From Clostridia bacterium (GTDB taxonomy: Bacteria; Bacillota; Clostridia; Lachnospirales; Lachnospiraceae), in the NCBI GenBank assembly GCA_003249225.1, contig QKJQ01000027.1, positions 1 to 64,000 on the forward strand: a stretch of 64,000 nucleotides of DNA, read 5' to 3'. The translations under genes and the position numbers were made by a program. The notes beneath the pieces are model-generated. The model was not told the DNA's origin. It did no database searches and was given only the letters and a program-made list of their open reading frames with translations. Shown piece by piece: positions 31,783 through 41,532 of this stretch. Numbering within the stretch: the stretch's first letter is position 1; every line of letters begins with the position of its first letter.

Positions 31783-34701
31783 TTATATTAATGCTCTGAC
31801 TTCTTTGAACATATCTTTGTGCTCCTGCACTTTATTTTCATTGCCGAGTACACACAGATTATCCGCTTCATAGATGGATTTTACCAATGCTGCACAGGCT
31901 CTGATGTCTTTTGCATCCGCAGAAAGAATCTCATCACGGTCTTTTTGGACTTCTTCCAGCGTCAGCCCACTCATATAGGCTGCGAACGATCTGGAACCTT
32001 TTTGGGATGGAGTCAGCGGAGTATCCACCATACTCATTGTTCCGATGATGTACTTGGTCATTTCTTCTTCGGTTGCTTCAAAGCTTTCAACAAATTCATA
32101 TGCTTTCGAATAAATCTCATCGGTCTGTTTCAGATGCGGGTCACGATACGATGTAAAGTATGCTTCTCCTGTAAGTGATGCGAACCCGCACATTCCGCCG
32201 TAAGCACCACCTTTTACACGAACCTGATTGTACATATATTCACTGCCAAGAATGTTGCCAAGCACACGCAGCGCTCCATTCTGAGAAAATCCAGCTTTAC
32301 AGTAATTACCGACTCTTGATACATATTGTACCTGTCCGCCATAAGTGAATCCTTCATTCAGCTGCTTCACCGGATATATCATTGGTTTACCAGCTGCTTT
32401 CACTCCCGTCTTAAGTCTTATTTTGAATGCCGGAAATGCTTCCTTCATGGCATTAAATCCTTCTTCATCCGCTGTTATACTGAGGAACAGATTTTCTTTT
32501 ACAAAGATGCTCGCTGTCAGTTCTTTTAGATTTCTTACCATTTCCTCTTTTCTATCCTCGAAAGAATCACACAATTCCTTGACTGCTTCAAAGTATCGGA
32601 TTCCTTCTGTTGCTTCTGTAAAATAAGCACTTTGCGAGTAGTATGATCTTGCTCTTCCGATTGTAACTGCATGTCCGCTTGAATTGATCCGCATCTGCAG
32701 ACGTGATCTGATTTCCTGCAGGATCTCATACAGACGTTTCGTATCTGATAATTTGGATTCCTGGATTATCTCCTGACACAGGCTGAACATGGTACCGAAC
32801 TCAGGATAAAGCAGCTTTGCATCAAAGGAGAACATCGGACGGTATGTATCTGTATCATTTTTTGTTGTAAAACTTTTCAGACTGGTCGTAATCCCACCGG
32901 TATGACAATTAATCTCATTTGATAATTCAAGCAGGGAATGTCTGTCTGTATCTATGTAGCCTAGTACCGTTGCAAGTATACCAAGGTATGGCAGCTTTTC
33001 TGCTTCAATTTCCGGAAGATCAAAAAGCATCTTTATGTAGGCAATTTTATTTGTATTTACTTCATGAAACAAAGTGTCTGTACCATCAAGTACTTTTTCC
33101 TTGTTTGCGAAACCTTCTGCTTCTTTTTTAATATCAGAGCGCTGTAAAACTGGAATAGAAGCAAGTGCTTCTTCTGTGTCTTCTGTTTCCTGGAAGATTC
33201 GCAGCTTCTCTTTCATCGAAATCATTGCATCGATATCAGCTTTTGAAAAATTCTCTTTTCTCACGCTTAGTTTGTTTTTCAGTTCCTGCTCTTTTTCTGC
33301 GTTCATACCTTTCTTTGGAATCATGGTATAAATCAGAAGATGCTTGGAGTCCAGAAGATATTTCCGGATAAGTTCTTCATAATAGCCGGATCCGTTCTTT
33401 TCCTTTAGAATTTCAAAGTATTTATTCCCTTCAAAATACAAAAATGCCTTCTCATCATCATGCAGCCATCCGCCCATTGCCTGAATACCATATAGAAGAC
33501 CTTTTGGATAACTGCCAAAATCACCTTCTCTGTAAGAGAATTCCTGTGCATTGATGGCAGCAAGTACAGAAGTTTTATTCAATCCTTCTTTCACGATTTG
33601 TTCCAGTGTATCCTGTATGATTGTCTTGAATTTATCAAGATCTGCTGCATTTGCATTTTTCGCAATGATCGAAAGATAAGGCTGCAGATAATGTGAGCCA
33701 TAACTGCTTAGTATATCCTTGCCGATACCGGCATCAATCAGAGCCTGCTTTAACGGAGCGCCTGGTGCTGATAATAATACAGTCTCTATGACCTGAAAAG
33801 CCATGCATTCTTCAACATCCAGTAAGCTGTTCGTCACTGCATTATAAGTGAGGTATGTGTTGTCTTCCATTTTTTCAGCCTGACTGATTGAATACTCTTC
33901 TGTTATTTCTCTCGCCCCGCCAAAGGCGTCCTGACGTCTGATCATGGAATCAACTTCTATCTTATCAAAATGACTGAGGTATTCTCTATCCATCCAGTCA
34001 AGGCGTTCCTGTTCATCAATATCACCGTACAGATAGATATAACTGTTTGCCGGATGATAATACGTCCTGTGAAAATCAAGAAATTGTTCATAGGTAAGCT
34101 CCGGTATATAATCCGGATCACCGCCGGACTCATTCCCATATGCATTGTCCGGAAATAAGTTATGAGAGATACGTCGGCTAAGCTGTTGTTCCGGTGAAGA
34201 AAAAGCACCTTTCATCTCATTATAAACAATACCATTTATTGCAAGCTCATCCGAGGGATCTGCAATATCATAATGCCAGCCTTCCTGACAAAAGATTTCT
34301 TCTTTTTTATAGATATTTGGATAAAATACAGCATCCAGATACACATTCATGAGATTCTGAAAATCCTTGTTGTTGCAGCTTGCCACTGGATACAGGGTCT
34401 TATCCGGATATGTCATGGCATTTAAAAAGGTATTCAAAGATCCCTTTGCAAGCTCCATAAAAGGATCTTTTACCGGGAACTTTTCAGACCCGCAAAGTAC
34501 TGTGTGTTCTATAATATGTGCCACACCGGTATTATCTGATGGCGGTGTACGAAATCCTATATGAAACACTTTGTTATCGTCTTCATTCAGAATCACGCAG
34601 ACTCTGGCCCCTGATTTACTGTGGCGGTATACTTTTCCTATACTCTTTATGTCATCCAGCTTCTGTTCATACTCCAGTATGTATGCATTTGTTCTATTCA
34701 T
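31783..34701 (-). CDS. M16C zinc metallopeptidase (presequence-protease/insulinase family)
   Basis: A 972-residue clamshell peptidase like PreP/Cym1. The inverted zinc motif is HIIEH in GVAHIIEHTVLCGSEKFPVK (about 62-66), with the third ligand in NEMKGAF about 75-80 residues later. The four-domain architecture of two halves joined by a helical linker fits the full length. The second half has GGAYGGMCGF, the usual substrate-holding RxxxY-like region. It is cytoplasmic (no signal peptide) and probably degrades short peptides. It leads the block M16C-era-recO. Confidence 0.93.
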   Translation of the reverse strand: MNRTNAYILEYEQKLDDIKSIGKVYRHSKSGARVCVILNEDDNKVFHIGFRTPPSDNTGVAHIIEHTVLCGSEKFPVKDPFMELAKGSLNTFLNAMTYPDKTLYPVASCNNKDFQNLMNVYLDAVFYPNIYKKEEIFCQEGWHYDIADPSDELAINGIVYNEMKGAFSSPEQQLSRRISHNLFPDNAYGNESGGDPDYIPELTYEQFLDFHRTYYHPANSYIYLYGDIDEQERLDWMDREYLSHFDKIEVDSMIRRQDAFGGAREITEEYSISQAEKMEDNTYLTYNAVTNSLLDVEECMAFQVIETVLLSAPGAPLKQALIDAGIGKDILSSYGSHYLQPYLSIIAKNANAADLDKFKTIIQDTLEQIVKEGLNKTSVLAAINAQEFSYREGDFGSYPKGLLYGIQAMGGWLHDDEKAFLYFEGNKYFEILKEKNGSGYYEELIRKYLLDSKHLLIYTMIPKKGMNAEKEQELKNKLSVRKENFSKADIDAMISMKEKLRIFQETEDTEEALASIPVLQRSDIKKEAEGFANKEKVLDGTDTLFHEVNTNKIAYIKMLFDLPEIEAEKLPYLGILATVLGYIDTDRHSLLELSNEINCHTGGITTSLKSFTTKNDTDTYRPMFSFDAKLLYPEFGTMFSLCQEIIQESKLSDTKRLYEILQEIRSRLQMRINSSGHAVTIGRARSYYSQSAYFTEATEGIRYFEAVKELCDSFEDRKEEMVRNLKELTASIFVKENLFLSITADEEGFNAMKEAFPAFKIRLKTGVKAAGKPMIYPVKQLNEGFTYGGQVQYVSRVGNYCKAGFSQNGALRVLGNILGSEYMYNQVRVKGGAYGGMCGFASLTGEAYFTSYRDPHLKQTDEIYSKAYEFVESFEATEEEMTKYIIGTMSMVDTPLTPSQKGSRSFAAYMSGLTLEEVQKDRDEILSADAKDIRACAALVKSIYEADNLCVLGNENKVQEHKDMFKEVRALI

Positions 34702-34795
34702 GTTCTACCTCTTTCTATAATTCATTTTGTTTACTGATAACTTTTCTGTGTTACATTTATAAATAATTACTGCCTTCTGTTGATGATATCTTTTC

Positions 34796-34824
34796 TTGAC
34801 AGAAAAGTCAATTCCTCCTACAAT
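34796..34824 (+). promoter_or_regulatory. Promoter of the ApbE lipoprotein gene
   Basis: TTGACA and TACAAT are 17 bases apart. Transcription from about 34831 gives a 52-base leader that is almost entirely the repeat-like hairpin element at 34836-34882. Confidence 0.8.
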
Positions 34825-34835
34825 AGTAACACCGT

Positions 34836-34882
34836 TCGTTTCAACTCGATATGCGCAGAAGCCGCGCAGGAAAGTGAGTATA
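34836..34882 (+). promoter_or_regulatory. 5' leader hairpin related to the era repeat
   Basis: TCAACTCGATATGCGCAGAA followed by GCCGCGCAGGAAAG closely resembles the minus-strand end of the 98-bp repeat upstream of era (CAAACTTGATATGCGCAGAA). A stem TGCGC/GCGCA ends a few bases before the ribosome site. The same kind of hairpin precedes the GH25 lysozyme gene. Confidence 0.6.
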
Positions 34883-35905
34883 ATGAAAAAAGTAACCATC
34901 AAAACAGTTTATCTGGTAATGTCCCTGTTCCTTATGCTGGTCATGCCTTTGATTTTGACCGGATGTTCTGCATCCGAAGATGATGAAGAACCGATATCCC
35001 GAACCGGTTTTGCTATGAATACTGTAATAAAAATTGACCTATATGATACAACGGACAGCACAATTCTTGACGAATGTTTTGCCCTTTGCACCCAATACGA
35101 AGCAATTTTCAGCCGTACCCTTACCACAAGCGAACTCTACCAGATAAATCATGACGAAAGCAATCAGGTATCCGTTTCGGACGATATGTATAAGCTTCTT
35201 TCCATTGGTATTTCTTATGGTGATCTATCCAGTGGATTATTCGATATAACCATTGCTCCGCTCTCTGACCTTTGGAATTTCTCATCAGATTCGCCGACAG
35301 TACCCACGGATGATGAAATCAATGCCTTGCTGCCGCTCGTTGATTACAAGACACTTTCACTGACAGAGGATCAGGTTCTCATCAGAGAGAATCCTGACAC
35401 GATGATTGATCTTGGGGCCATTGCGAAAGGTTATATTGCCGATCGGATCAAAGATTATCTGATCACCCAGGGGGTAACAAGTGCCGTTATTAACCTTGGG
35501 GGAAATGTCCTTTGCATCGGTTCAAAGCCGGATGGTTCCAGCTTTCACATTGGCATACAGAAACCCTTCGCAGCACAGGATGAAATCGCAGCTGCTTTTG
35601 AACTTACCAATATGTCTGTTGTGACCTCGGGGATTTATGAGCGTTACTTTGAAGAAGATGGTATCCTGTATCATCATTTGCTCGATGTATCAACTGGTTA
35701 TCCCTGCAGCAATGATCTGCAGTCCGTTACAATATTATCCAGTGACTCAGTGGACGGTGATGCCCTGAGTACCACCTGTTTCCTTCTTGGACTTGACGAT
35801 GGTATGGCTCTTATTGATTCAATGGATGGATTCTATGCAATGTTTATTACATCCGATGGTCTGACTCACTTTTCAAAAGGAGCCGATCAGTTCCTGATGA
35901 ATTAA
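34883..35905 (+). CDS. apbE: FAD:protein FMN transferase, ApbE lipoprotein
   Basis: Attaches FMN covalently to Thr/Ser of flavoproteins such as Rnf/Nqr subunits. The start at 34883 gives a clean lipoprotein signal peptide ending LTGC (Cys about 25); a longer frame from 34796 begins inside the promoter. Signatures: GFAMNTVIKIDLYD, then DLGAIAKGYIADRIKDYL and VINLGGNV, and HHLLDVSTGYPCSNDLQSVT with the metal-binding Asp. Length 340 is usual. No rnf genes are in the window. Its stop codon overlaps the stop of the convergent glycosyltransferase. Confidence 0.93.
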   Translation: MKKVTIKTVYLVMSLFLMLVMPLILTGCSASEDDEEPISRTGFAMNTVIKIDLYDTTDSTILDECFALCTQYEAIFSRTLTTSELYQINHDESNQVSVSDDMYKLLSIGISYGDLSSGLFDITIAPLSDLWNFSSDSPTVPTDDEINALLPLVDYKTLSLTEDQVLIRENPDTMIDLGAIAKGYIADRIKDYLITQGVTSAVINLGGNVLCIGSKPDGSSFHIGIQKPFAAQDEIAAAFELTNMSVVTSGIYERYFEEDGILYHHLLDVSTGYPCSNDLQSVTILSSDSVDGDALSTTCFLLGLDDGMALIDSMDGFYAMFITSDGLTHFSKGADQFLMN

Positions 35906-36849
35906 ACCACAAGAAACACCCCAAGATTTCGAAGAATGCCTGATTTATAGAACTGATATTTAATAATATAGATACGGCGTAAGCCCCATGGATTCTGCTG
36001 CAGTTTCGAAAAACAGCACAGAATCTTTTTTTCTTTTTCCGGCAGCTGATCATGATAGATTTCAATAAAGCTCCTTGCCTGATTCTGTCCATCGAGCAGT
36101 GCATCCTTTTGTTTATGCAGTGACTTTATGCATCGAATTACATAATCTTTGAACTCGACCGAACCAATGCTGTTATTCTCATGCTGGCGATACAGGAGCG
36201 TTGGTTCACATACATAACCGATCTTGCCAAATGTCGCAGCTATTAAAGCAATCCACCAGTCATGATGTTTGACATCCTTCGGGGTCTCCTTAATGAGATC
36301 AACAAACTCCTTGTTGATCATGATAGTGCACCCGATGCATTTATTCTCCATAAGAAGGTGTGGCAGATCTGTCTTCTTCGGATCAAGATGATTGCTGTGC
36401 ATAAAGGAGTGGTGAATTTTATTTAATTCTGCATCTGCAACAGAAGTATCAGTAAATACGAGCAAAGGTTTTTTAGAGCCATACTTTTGCTCCATTCGCT
36501 TCATTGCCTGCAGTGTCATCTCGATTTTTTTAGGGAGCCAGAAATCATCCTGGTCACAGAACATAAAATACTTAGGTACATTACTTGAAAATGAGGCACT
36601 TTTAAGGTTATTAATATTCTGAAGAAAATTCAAGGCATGACCGAGATTTTTTTGATTCCGAAGCAAAACGATCCTTTCAGGATACTTTTTTTCATAGACT
36701 TTCACTATGTTTACGGTACCATCCGTCGATCCGTCATCGCATACAAATAAACTCCAGTCTGTATAGGTGGAAGCCAAAATGGACTCAATCTGTTCGCCTA
36801 TGTATTTCTCTCCATTGTATGCTGCAAGAATAATATTGACCGTACTCAT
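35902..36849 (-). CDS. Glycosyltransferase family 2 (rhamnosyltransferase-like)
   Basis: GT-A fold transferase of 315 residues. NIILAAYNGEKYIGEQIESI and CDDGSTDGT bind the nucleotide sugar; FCDQDDFWLP is the DxD-type metal motif. HHDWWIALIAATFGKIGYV, then LYRQHENNSIGS, is the pattern of rhamnan/alpha-L-Rha 1,3 transferases. It overlaps the preceding transferase gene by 4 bases (ATGA), so the two are translationally coupled and probably add successive sugars to a cell-wall polysaccharide. The plus-strand ApbE gene shares the stop tetranucleotide TTAA. Confidence 0.88.
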   Translation of the reverse strand: MSTVNIILAAYNGEKYIGEQIESILASTYTDWSLFVCDDGSTDGTVNIVKVYEKKYPERIVLLRNQKNLGHALNFLQNINNLKSASFSSNVPKYFMFCDQDDFWLPKKIEMTLQAMKRMEQKYGSKKPLLVFTDTSVADAELNKIHHSFMHSNHLDPKKTDLPHLLMENKCIGCTIMINKEFVDLIKETPKDVKHHDWWIALIAATFGKIGYVCEPTLLYRQHENNSIGSVEFKDYVIRCIKSLHKQKDALLDGQNQARSFIEIYHDQLPEKEKKILCCFSKLQQNPWGLRRIYIIKYQFYKSGILRNLGVFLVV

Positions 36850-37853
36850 TCATCTACCTCTGAAGTAATCTTCTCATTCCAGTATTCTTTGTTGGAACTC
36901 ATTCTTTTGATCATGCTTTTTGGCATACGCTTGTATTTTTTTCCACAAAGATATCCCAGGTATTTTACTCCACTGTTCATGGCATAATTCACATAGTTCT
37001 TGTAATGATGCTGTTGCCATAAAACAGACAAGGTTGATTTTACCATTGCCATTCCTTCTTCTTTCGACGACACTTTTCCATAGATTTCATTATGCATTAC
37101 ATGGGAAGCGCCTATATCAAAATTTCTTCTAAATTGTTCCTTATAGGTATAATGATGCGAATGGACAACCTTTGCATCTGCCTGATAACAGATTGCATAC
37201 CCCTCTTCTACAGCTTTGGCAGCAAAAAGCATGTCCTCTCCAAAGATCAGGTCATTCTCAAATCTTCCGATTTCATCAAAGATACTTCTCGCATACATGG
37301 CGCAGACATTGGAACAAAAGTAAGTTTTAATTCCCATTCTCTCAACATCGTCAAATGTCTTGACTACACTCTGCTCCGGATAATTGTATTCTCTTACCAG
37401 TCGTTCTGTATAGTCAGCGCCTTCTTTTGGTAACTGTCTTGCATAAGCAACGGCTGCTTCATGGTTATCAAAAGCAGAAAGAAGTTTTTCAATGAGATGT
37501 GTGTCAGAAGGTATGGCGTCTTGTGTCATATATAAGATAAAAGGAGAAGTCGTCAGGTCTGCACCCAGATTTCTTGTAGCGCCATGATTAAATTCCTCTT
37601 TTTTTACTGAAACAAAATGGAATTCTATGGATTCACATCCGGAAATCTTCCATGACATTGCTTCTTCTGCTAATCTTTTTTTAAGGTTTTCTGTCGAATA
37701 TGGATCCTCACATTCGGTTACCATTATCAACACCCGATTCGGTTTCAGGGTCTGCATGGCAAGCCTTTTTAATAAAACTTCAAACGTTCTGTCTGGTTTA
37801 TAGACCGGAAGTATGACATCTACCTTTTTTTCACTGACAACATCCTGACACAT
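36846..37853 (-). CDS. Glycosyltransferase family 2 (RfbF-like)
   Basis: GT-A transferase of 335 residues: VDVILPVYKPDRTFEVLLKR at the start, FNHGATRNLGADLT and YMTQDAIPSD with the metal-binding Asp, then FGEDMLFAAKAVEEGY as the acceptor-site ED motif. The GATRN signature is shared with rhamnosyltransferases. It is the first gene of the coupled pair. Only these two sugar genes are present, so the polymer cannot be named. Confidence 0.86.
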   Translation of the reverse strand: MCQDVVSEKKVDVILPVYKPDRTFEVLLKRLAMQTLKPNRVLIMVTECEDPYSTENLKKRLAEEAMSWKISGCESIEFHFVSVKKEEFNHGATRNLGADLTTSPFILYMTQDAIPSDTHLIEKLLSAFDNHEAAVAYARQLPKEGADYTERLVREYNYPEQSVVKTFDDVERMGIKTYFCSNVCAMYARSIFDEIGRFENDLIFGEDMLFAAKAVEEGYAICYQADAKVVHSHHYTYKEQFRRNFDIGASHVMHNEIYGKVSSKEEGMAMVKSTLSVLWQQHHYKNYVNYAMNSGVKYLGYLCGKKYKRMPKSMIKRMSSNKEYWNEKITSEVDE

Positions 37854-38018
37854 AATATAAACTCTCTCTTTCTTTTTGTAACAATAGTAAGTAAATTTTA
37901 AATCATTCCATTCATTTTGTAAAGAGTTACCCCTTGCTTTCCCTGTTTGGATAACATTATATTTATGCAGGATTTGAGAAAAAATTCTTATAAATTATCA
38001 CAAAAGTGAAATATTTAA

Positions 38019-38047
38019 TTTACGTTTTGTCCTTTTTGTGATATACT
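38019..38047 (+). promoter_or_regulatory. Promoter of the J-like/GGDEF-like gene
   Basis: TTTACG and TATACT are 17 bases apart, with a TG extension (TGATATACT). The leader is about 57 bases and ends in GAGGTAAATT before the ATG. Confidence 0.6.
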
Positions 38048-38110
38048 AAGTTTGTATATTGGGCATAATATAGAGGTTAGAATGACAGAATCAAATCAAT
38101 GAGGTAAATT

Positions 38111-39298
38111 ATGAAAGATCAGGCATTTAGAGATTATTATAAGATTCTTCAAGTACATTATGACGCCTCTTTTGAGGTTATCCAGGCTGCTTATGAAAGA
38201 TTGACAACTGTCACCAATTCTGATTCGGTCATAACGGATTACCGCGAAGCTTTTCATATACTTGGAGATCCCGAATTACGAAAGCAGTATCACAAAATCT
38301 GGGCATTGTATTTTACAGAGCAGATCGATCAAATTCGGCACGAGATGCTTCCCTATACCACTTCAGATGTCGGTTTAAATACCAACTCGAATGACAGCAT
38401 CTCAATAACTATGCTCCAGTCTTCTCTTGAACATGCAACCGAGATCATGGACTCTTTTATGAATGCTCTGCAGTTCAGCGATTTTACACGTGCATATTAT
38501 TACATTACAAATGAAGACAAAGAAGATTACACACAGGAAGATATTGAATTATGGCGGGAATCCTATCACCAATGCTATCAGTTCGAACGATATCAGATCG
38601 ATTATACCCGAACCTATAAAGATTGCAAGCTTGACAATGTTTTATATGACAATGTCATTGAATTCAAAGTAACCATACATCAGCTCAATCTTGTAACGGA
38701 TGAGACGGAAACAGAAGTCATTCGAAAGTGTACCGCATTTGACGGGTCAGGTTGGCGTGTCTGGCTTGGGAATGAAAATATCAGGAAACAGATTAGCTTT
38801 TATCAGGACTATGCAAAGAATCACAAGCGGCACAGCGGCAAATATCAGGCTGAGATGAAAACAGATCCATTAACCGGAATGTTGAATGAATATGGATTTT
38901 ATATAACCGCCAAAAAGGAAGTTGCCAGAACAAAACGTTACAGCAATCCTTTTACGTTATTAGCCTTTCAGCTTAACTGTCAGGAAGAAGCAAGAGAAAC
39001 CGCCTGCCTTTGTCAGCTCTCAACCATATTAAAGAAAGCTTTGCGTATTACCGATATCGCAGCGCGTCTGAATAATAAACAGATTATCTGTTTGTTAACA
39101 GAAACCAGAAAGTTCAATGGTGATGCTGCAGCAAATCGATTCTTACGGCTAATACGGGAACAACAGTCGGAACAGTATACCGTTGGCTGTGGTGTCGTAT
39201 TCTTTGGGGGATTTACAGAACTCAAAGATGCTGTATCCACCGCCTGCTCCATTGCAGCATGTTCTCCGGATCTTCCACCCGATGGAATCTGTCATTGA
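38111..39298 (+). CDS. Protein with J-like N terminus and degenerate GGDEF C terminus
   Basis: A 395-residue cytoplasmic protein in three parts. Residues 1-65 follow a J domain (DYYKILQVHYDASFEVIQAA, then AFHILGDPELRKQYHKI) but the loop lacks the HPD tripeptide that stimulates DnaK. Residues about 95-240 form an unidentified alpha/beta segment, perhaps NTF2-like. Residues about 250-395 resemble a GGDEF domain: it opens with DPLTGMLNEYGF, and the signature site reads ARLNNKQIICLL instead of GGDEF. So it should make no cyclic di-GMP and bind no DnaK in the standard way. It may be an adaptor or nucleotide sensor. Confidence 0.6.
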   Translation: MKDQAFRDYYKILQVHYDASFEVIQAAYERLTTVTNSDSVITDYREAFHILGDPELRKQYHKIWALYFTEQIDQIRHEMLPYTTSDVGLNTNSNDSISITMLQSSLEHATEIMDSFMNALQFSDFTRAYYYITNEDKEDYTQEDIELWRESYHQCYQFERYQIDYTRTYKDCKLDNVLYDNVIEFKVTIHQLNLVTDETETEVIRKCTAFDGSGWRVWLGNENIRKQISFYQDYAKNHKRHSGKYQAEMKTDPLTGMLNEYGFYITAKKEVARTKRYSNPFTLLAFQLNCQEEARETACLCQLSTILKKALRITDIAARLNNKQIICLLTETRKFNGDAAANRFLRLIREQQSEQYTVGCGVVFFGGFTELKDAVSTACSIAACSPDLPPDGICH

Positions 39299-39317
39299 AC
39301 TTATAAGATTAACGATA

Positions 39318-39352
39318 AAAGACCGTATGATTCAATGAATCATACGGTCTTT
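39318..39352. terminator. Bidirectional terminator
   Basis: A perfect 16-bp stem, AAAGACCGTATGATTC with its complement, and a 3-base loop, with short T runs on both sides. It separates the convergent J-like/GGDEF-like and lysozyme genes. Confidence 0.9.
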
Positions 39353-39479
39353 CCTCATAACTGTCTCTCTTTATACTGAATAATGATATAATGTTTATCT
39401 TTACTACTTGTATCAATTGATTATTTAATCCTGCTTTTACCTTATGTTGTGATGCTCATGAAATCTCGTTTCTTTTGCA

Positions 39480-41447
39480 CTAATTAGAACTTTCCTGGTC
39501 TGCAGCATAATCAATAAAACTAACATCAAGATCGACATATCCGTCAATACCATCAATAATTCCCTGTGCAGAATACTGATACATCTGAAAATCATAAGGG
39601 AAGGTGTAGTTCTCCCCATAATAGGCAAACCATTTATCATAAGAAGTCAGGCGTTCCAGATCAATACCCATAATCATGTATCTTGTGTTTGAATAAATCA
39701 TCGGAGTATAACCAGCTTCCTTTATTCTGTCACAAAACGCTATACACAGATTAGTACGTTCTTCTCTTGTCAGATTATTAGCTCTGGCCTCACTCGCTGT
39801 ATACATTTCTGTATCAAATACAATTGGATAATCTACAGCAAAACCGGAAATATTACGAAGGACAAAATTGGCTTCTTCCACCGCTTCTGTTTCATTGATC
39901 GCTTGTGAATAAAAGTATATTCCTACATGGATTCCGGCTTCATTCGCTGCTTCAATGTTCTGAAGAAAATACTTGTCGATCTCCAGCGTTCCTTCTCCTG
40001 TCCCACGGTATCCGAGACGAATCATTGCAAACTCAGCTCCGGCATTCTTTACTTTTTCCCAGTCAATCTCTCCCTGATATCTTGATACATCAATACCGCA
40101 AATTGTAGCAGGAACATTATCAACATAATAGGTAAAGAACCCGTCTTCTTCAATCCAGTTATCCCAGTTGATATCGTTATACCCAATTTCATCCGATAAT
40201 GCGATCAGATATCTTTCGTTGTTGCTTCCGGAAATTGTGATCTTATCATACAGATAACTTTTTCTTGGTGTTATTACTCCATCCGAGCCATAATCCTCCT
40301 GATCGGCATCCACATAGGCTCCGTACTTAACATTCGTAAGTCCTGCGTATATTCCATTGACGGTAAATACACCGCTTACTTCACCAAGAAATTCATCATC
40401 GGAAAGAGTTACCGCCGTATTGAACGTAATGCCCGCATCAGAAAATTCCATTGTAAAATACTGATCGACTGAAAGATTATTCGCCGAATAATATACGGCA
40501 TCCACATAATCATCGGTTGATATGTAATAAGTATATACTGCTTCCCCAACCGTCATTATCATGGTAGTTACAGAATCCGCAGCATCCTCTGTCGAGGGTG
40601 CTTCTGCATAATCCAAAAGGAAAAGTTTCAGAAGCTCTTCTTTCATATTAATGGTATTATAATTATATAGATTCGATACATCAATAAAATGAATTTCTTC
40701 CGGATAATCAGGCATTTCCTCTGAGTATTGTAAAAACAGCAGCTGATAACTGTCATTCCCAAGATAGGTTCCATAATAAGGTATCAGATCTTTCAGATCA
40801 CCTGTCAGATCGTAATCCCAATTGAATTCTGAAAGCTGTGTTCCGTTATCGATCATGACTCTTTTGTTGTCTTCTTCCCCTTCCATATATTCATTCTGAT
40901 AAAAAATGGATATATTTTCATAGGTGAATACAAGATACTCATAGCCATACATAGACTCTACAGATGCAGAAAATGGAGCAGTATCCGATTGTTTAATCTG
41001 ATCAACATAAGTCTGCAGATCAACTATATACCTTTCCTTTTCAGTTTCCGCTGTATCATTTCCGGTATCCTCCGGTGCTCCAACTGCTGCAGTAGGTTCC
41101 GCCGTACCATCTTCATCCTGCCGGTCTTTTGTATAGAAGAAGATCAACACCCAGCAGGCAAGCACAAGAAGCAATACAACACTGATTCCCTTCCATATAT
41201 TCTTTTTTTCTGGCGCAGGAATTCTTGCTTTGGCAAGTTCACTTTTTGTTTCTTCTAATTCGCTCAATATTATACCAATGTATTCCTTGGAATCCTGTAT
41301 TGTATCATCCTGAACCATTTTTTTTACGTCTTCCCGAAAAACAGAATCCGGCAAATTAAGCATAGGCAGCTGTTCTTCCTGTTCCGGCTGTTCATTCAGT
41401 TCCTGCTGACCCTGCAGCGGTTCTGTTTCATTTGTATCTTTTTCCAT
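39480..41447 (-). CDS. Membrane-anchored GH25 lysozyme
   Basis: A 655-residue type II membrane protein. An acidic Gln/Glu-rich cytoplasmic tail (1-84) is followed by one helix (about 88-107, SVVLLLVLACWVLIFFY). A large extracytoplasmic region of unknown fold runs to about 450. The catalytic GH25 muramidase domain is C-terminal: GIDVSRYQGEIDWEKVKNAG, then MIRLGYRGTGEG, GIYFYSQAINETEA, and the catalytic pair DTEMY. It ends with FQMYQYSAQG and DLDVSF. It should cut peptidoglycan while tethered to the membrane, suggesting cell-wall remodelling. Confidence 0.9.
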   Translation of the reverse strand: MEKDTNETEPLQGQQELNEQPEQEEQLPMLNLPDSVFREDVKKMVQDDTIQDSKEYIGIILSELEETKSELAKARIPAPEKKNIWKGISVVLLLVLACWVLIFFYTKDRQDEDGTAEPTAAVGAPEDTGNDTAETEKERYIVDLQTYVDQIKQSDTAPFSASVESMYGYEYLVFTYENISIFYQNEYMEGEEDNKRVMIDNGTQLSEFNWDYDLTGDLKDLIPYYGTYLGNDSYQLLFLQYSEEMPDYPEEIHFIDVSNLYNYNTINMKEELLKLFLLDYAEAPSTEDAADSVTTMIMTVGEAVYTYYISTDDYVDAVYYSANNLSVDQYFTMEFSDAGITFNTAVTLSDDEFLGEVSGVFTVNGIYAGLTNVKYGAYVDADQEDYGSDGVITPRKSYLYDKITISGSNNERYLIALSDEIGYNDINWDNWIEEDGFFTYYVDNVPATICGIDVSRYQGEIDWEKVKNAGAEFAMIRLGYRGTGEGTLEIDKYFLQNIEAANEAGIHVGIYFYSQAINETEAVEEANFVLRNISGFAVDYPIVFDTEMYTASEARANNLTREERTNLCIAFCDRIKEAGYTPMIYSNTRYMIMGIDLERLTSYDKWFAYYGENYTFPYDFQMYQYSAQGIIDGIDGYVDLDVSFIDYAADQESSN

Positions 41448-41459
41448 TGTATCCCCTGT

Positions 41460-41480
41460 CCTGCGCAGTACCTTTGCGCA
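41460..41480 (-). promoter_or_regulatory. 5' leader hairpin of the lysozyme gene
   Basis: TGCGCA-AAGGTAC-TGCGCA on the minus strand, ending 14 bases before the ATG. It resembles the hairpins in the apbE leader and in the era repeats. Confidence 0.5.
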
Positions 41481-41532
41481 AATTAATTTATATCAATAAT
41501 CCTATATTCTCCGTAATTCATTCCATTTTTTT

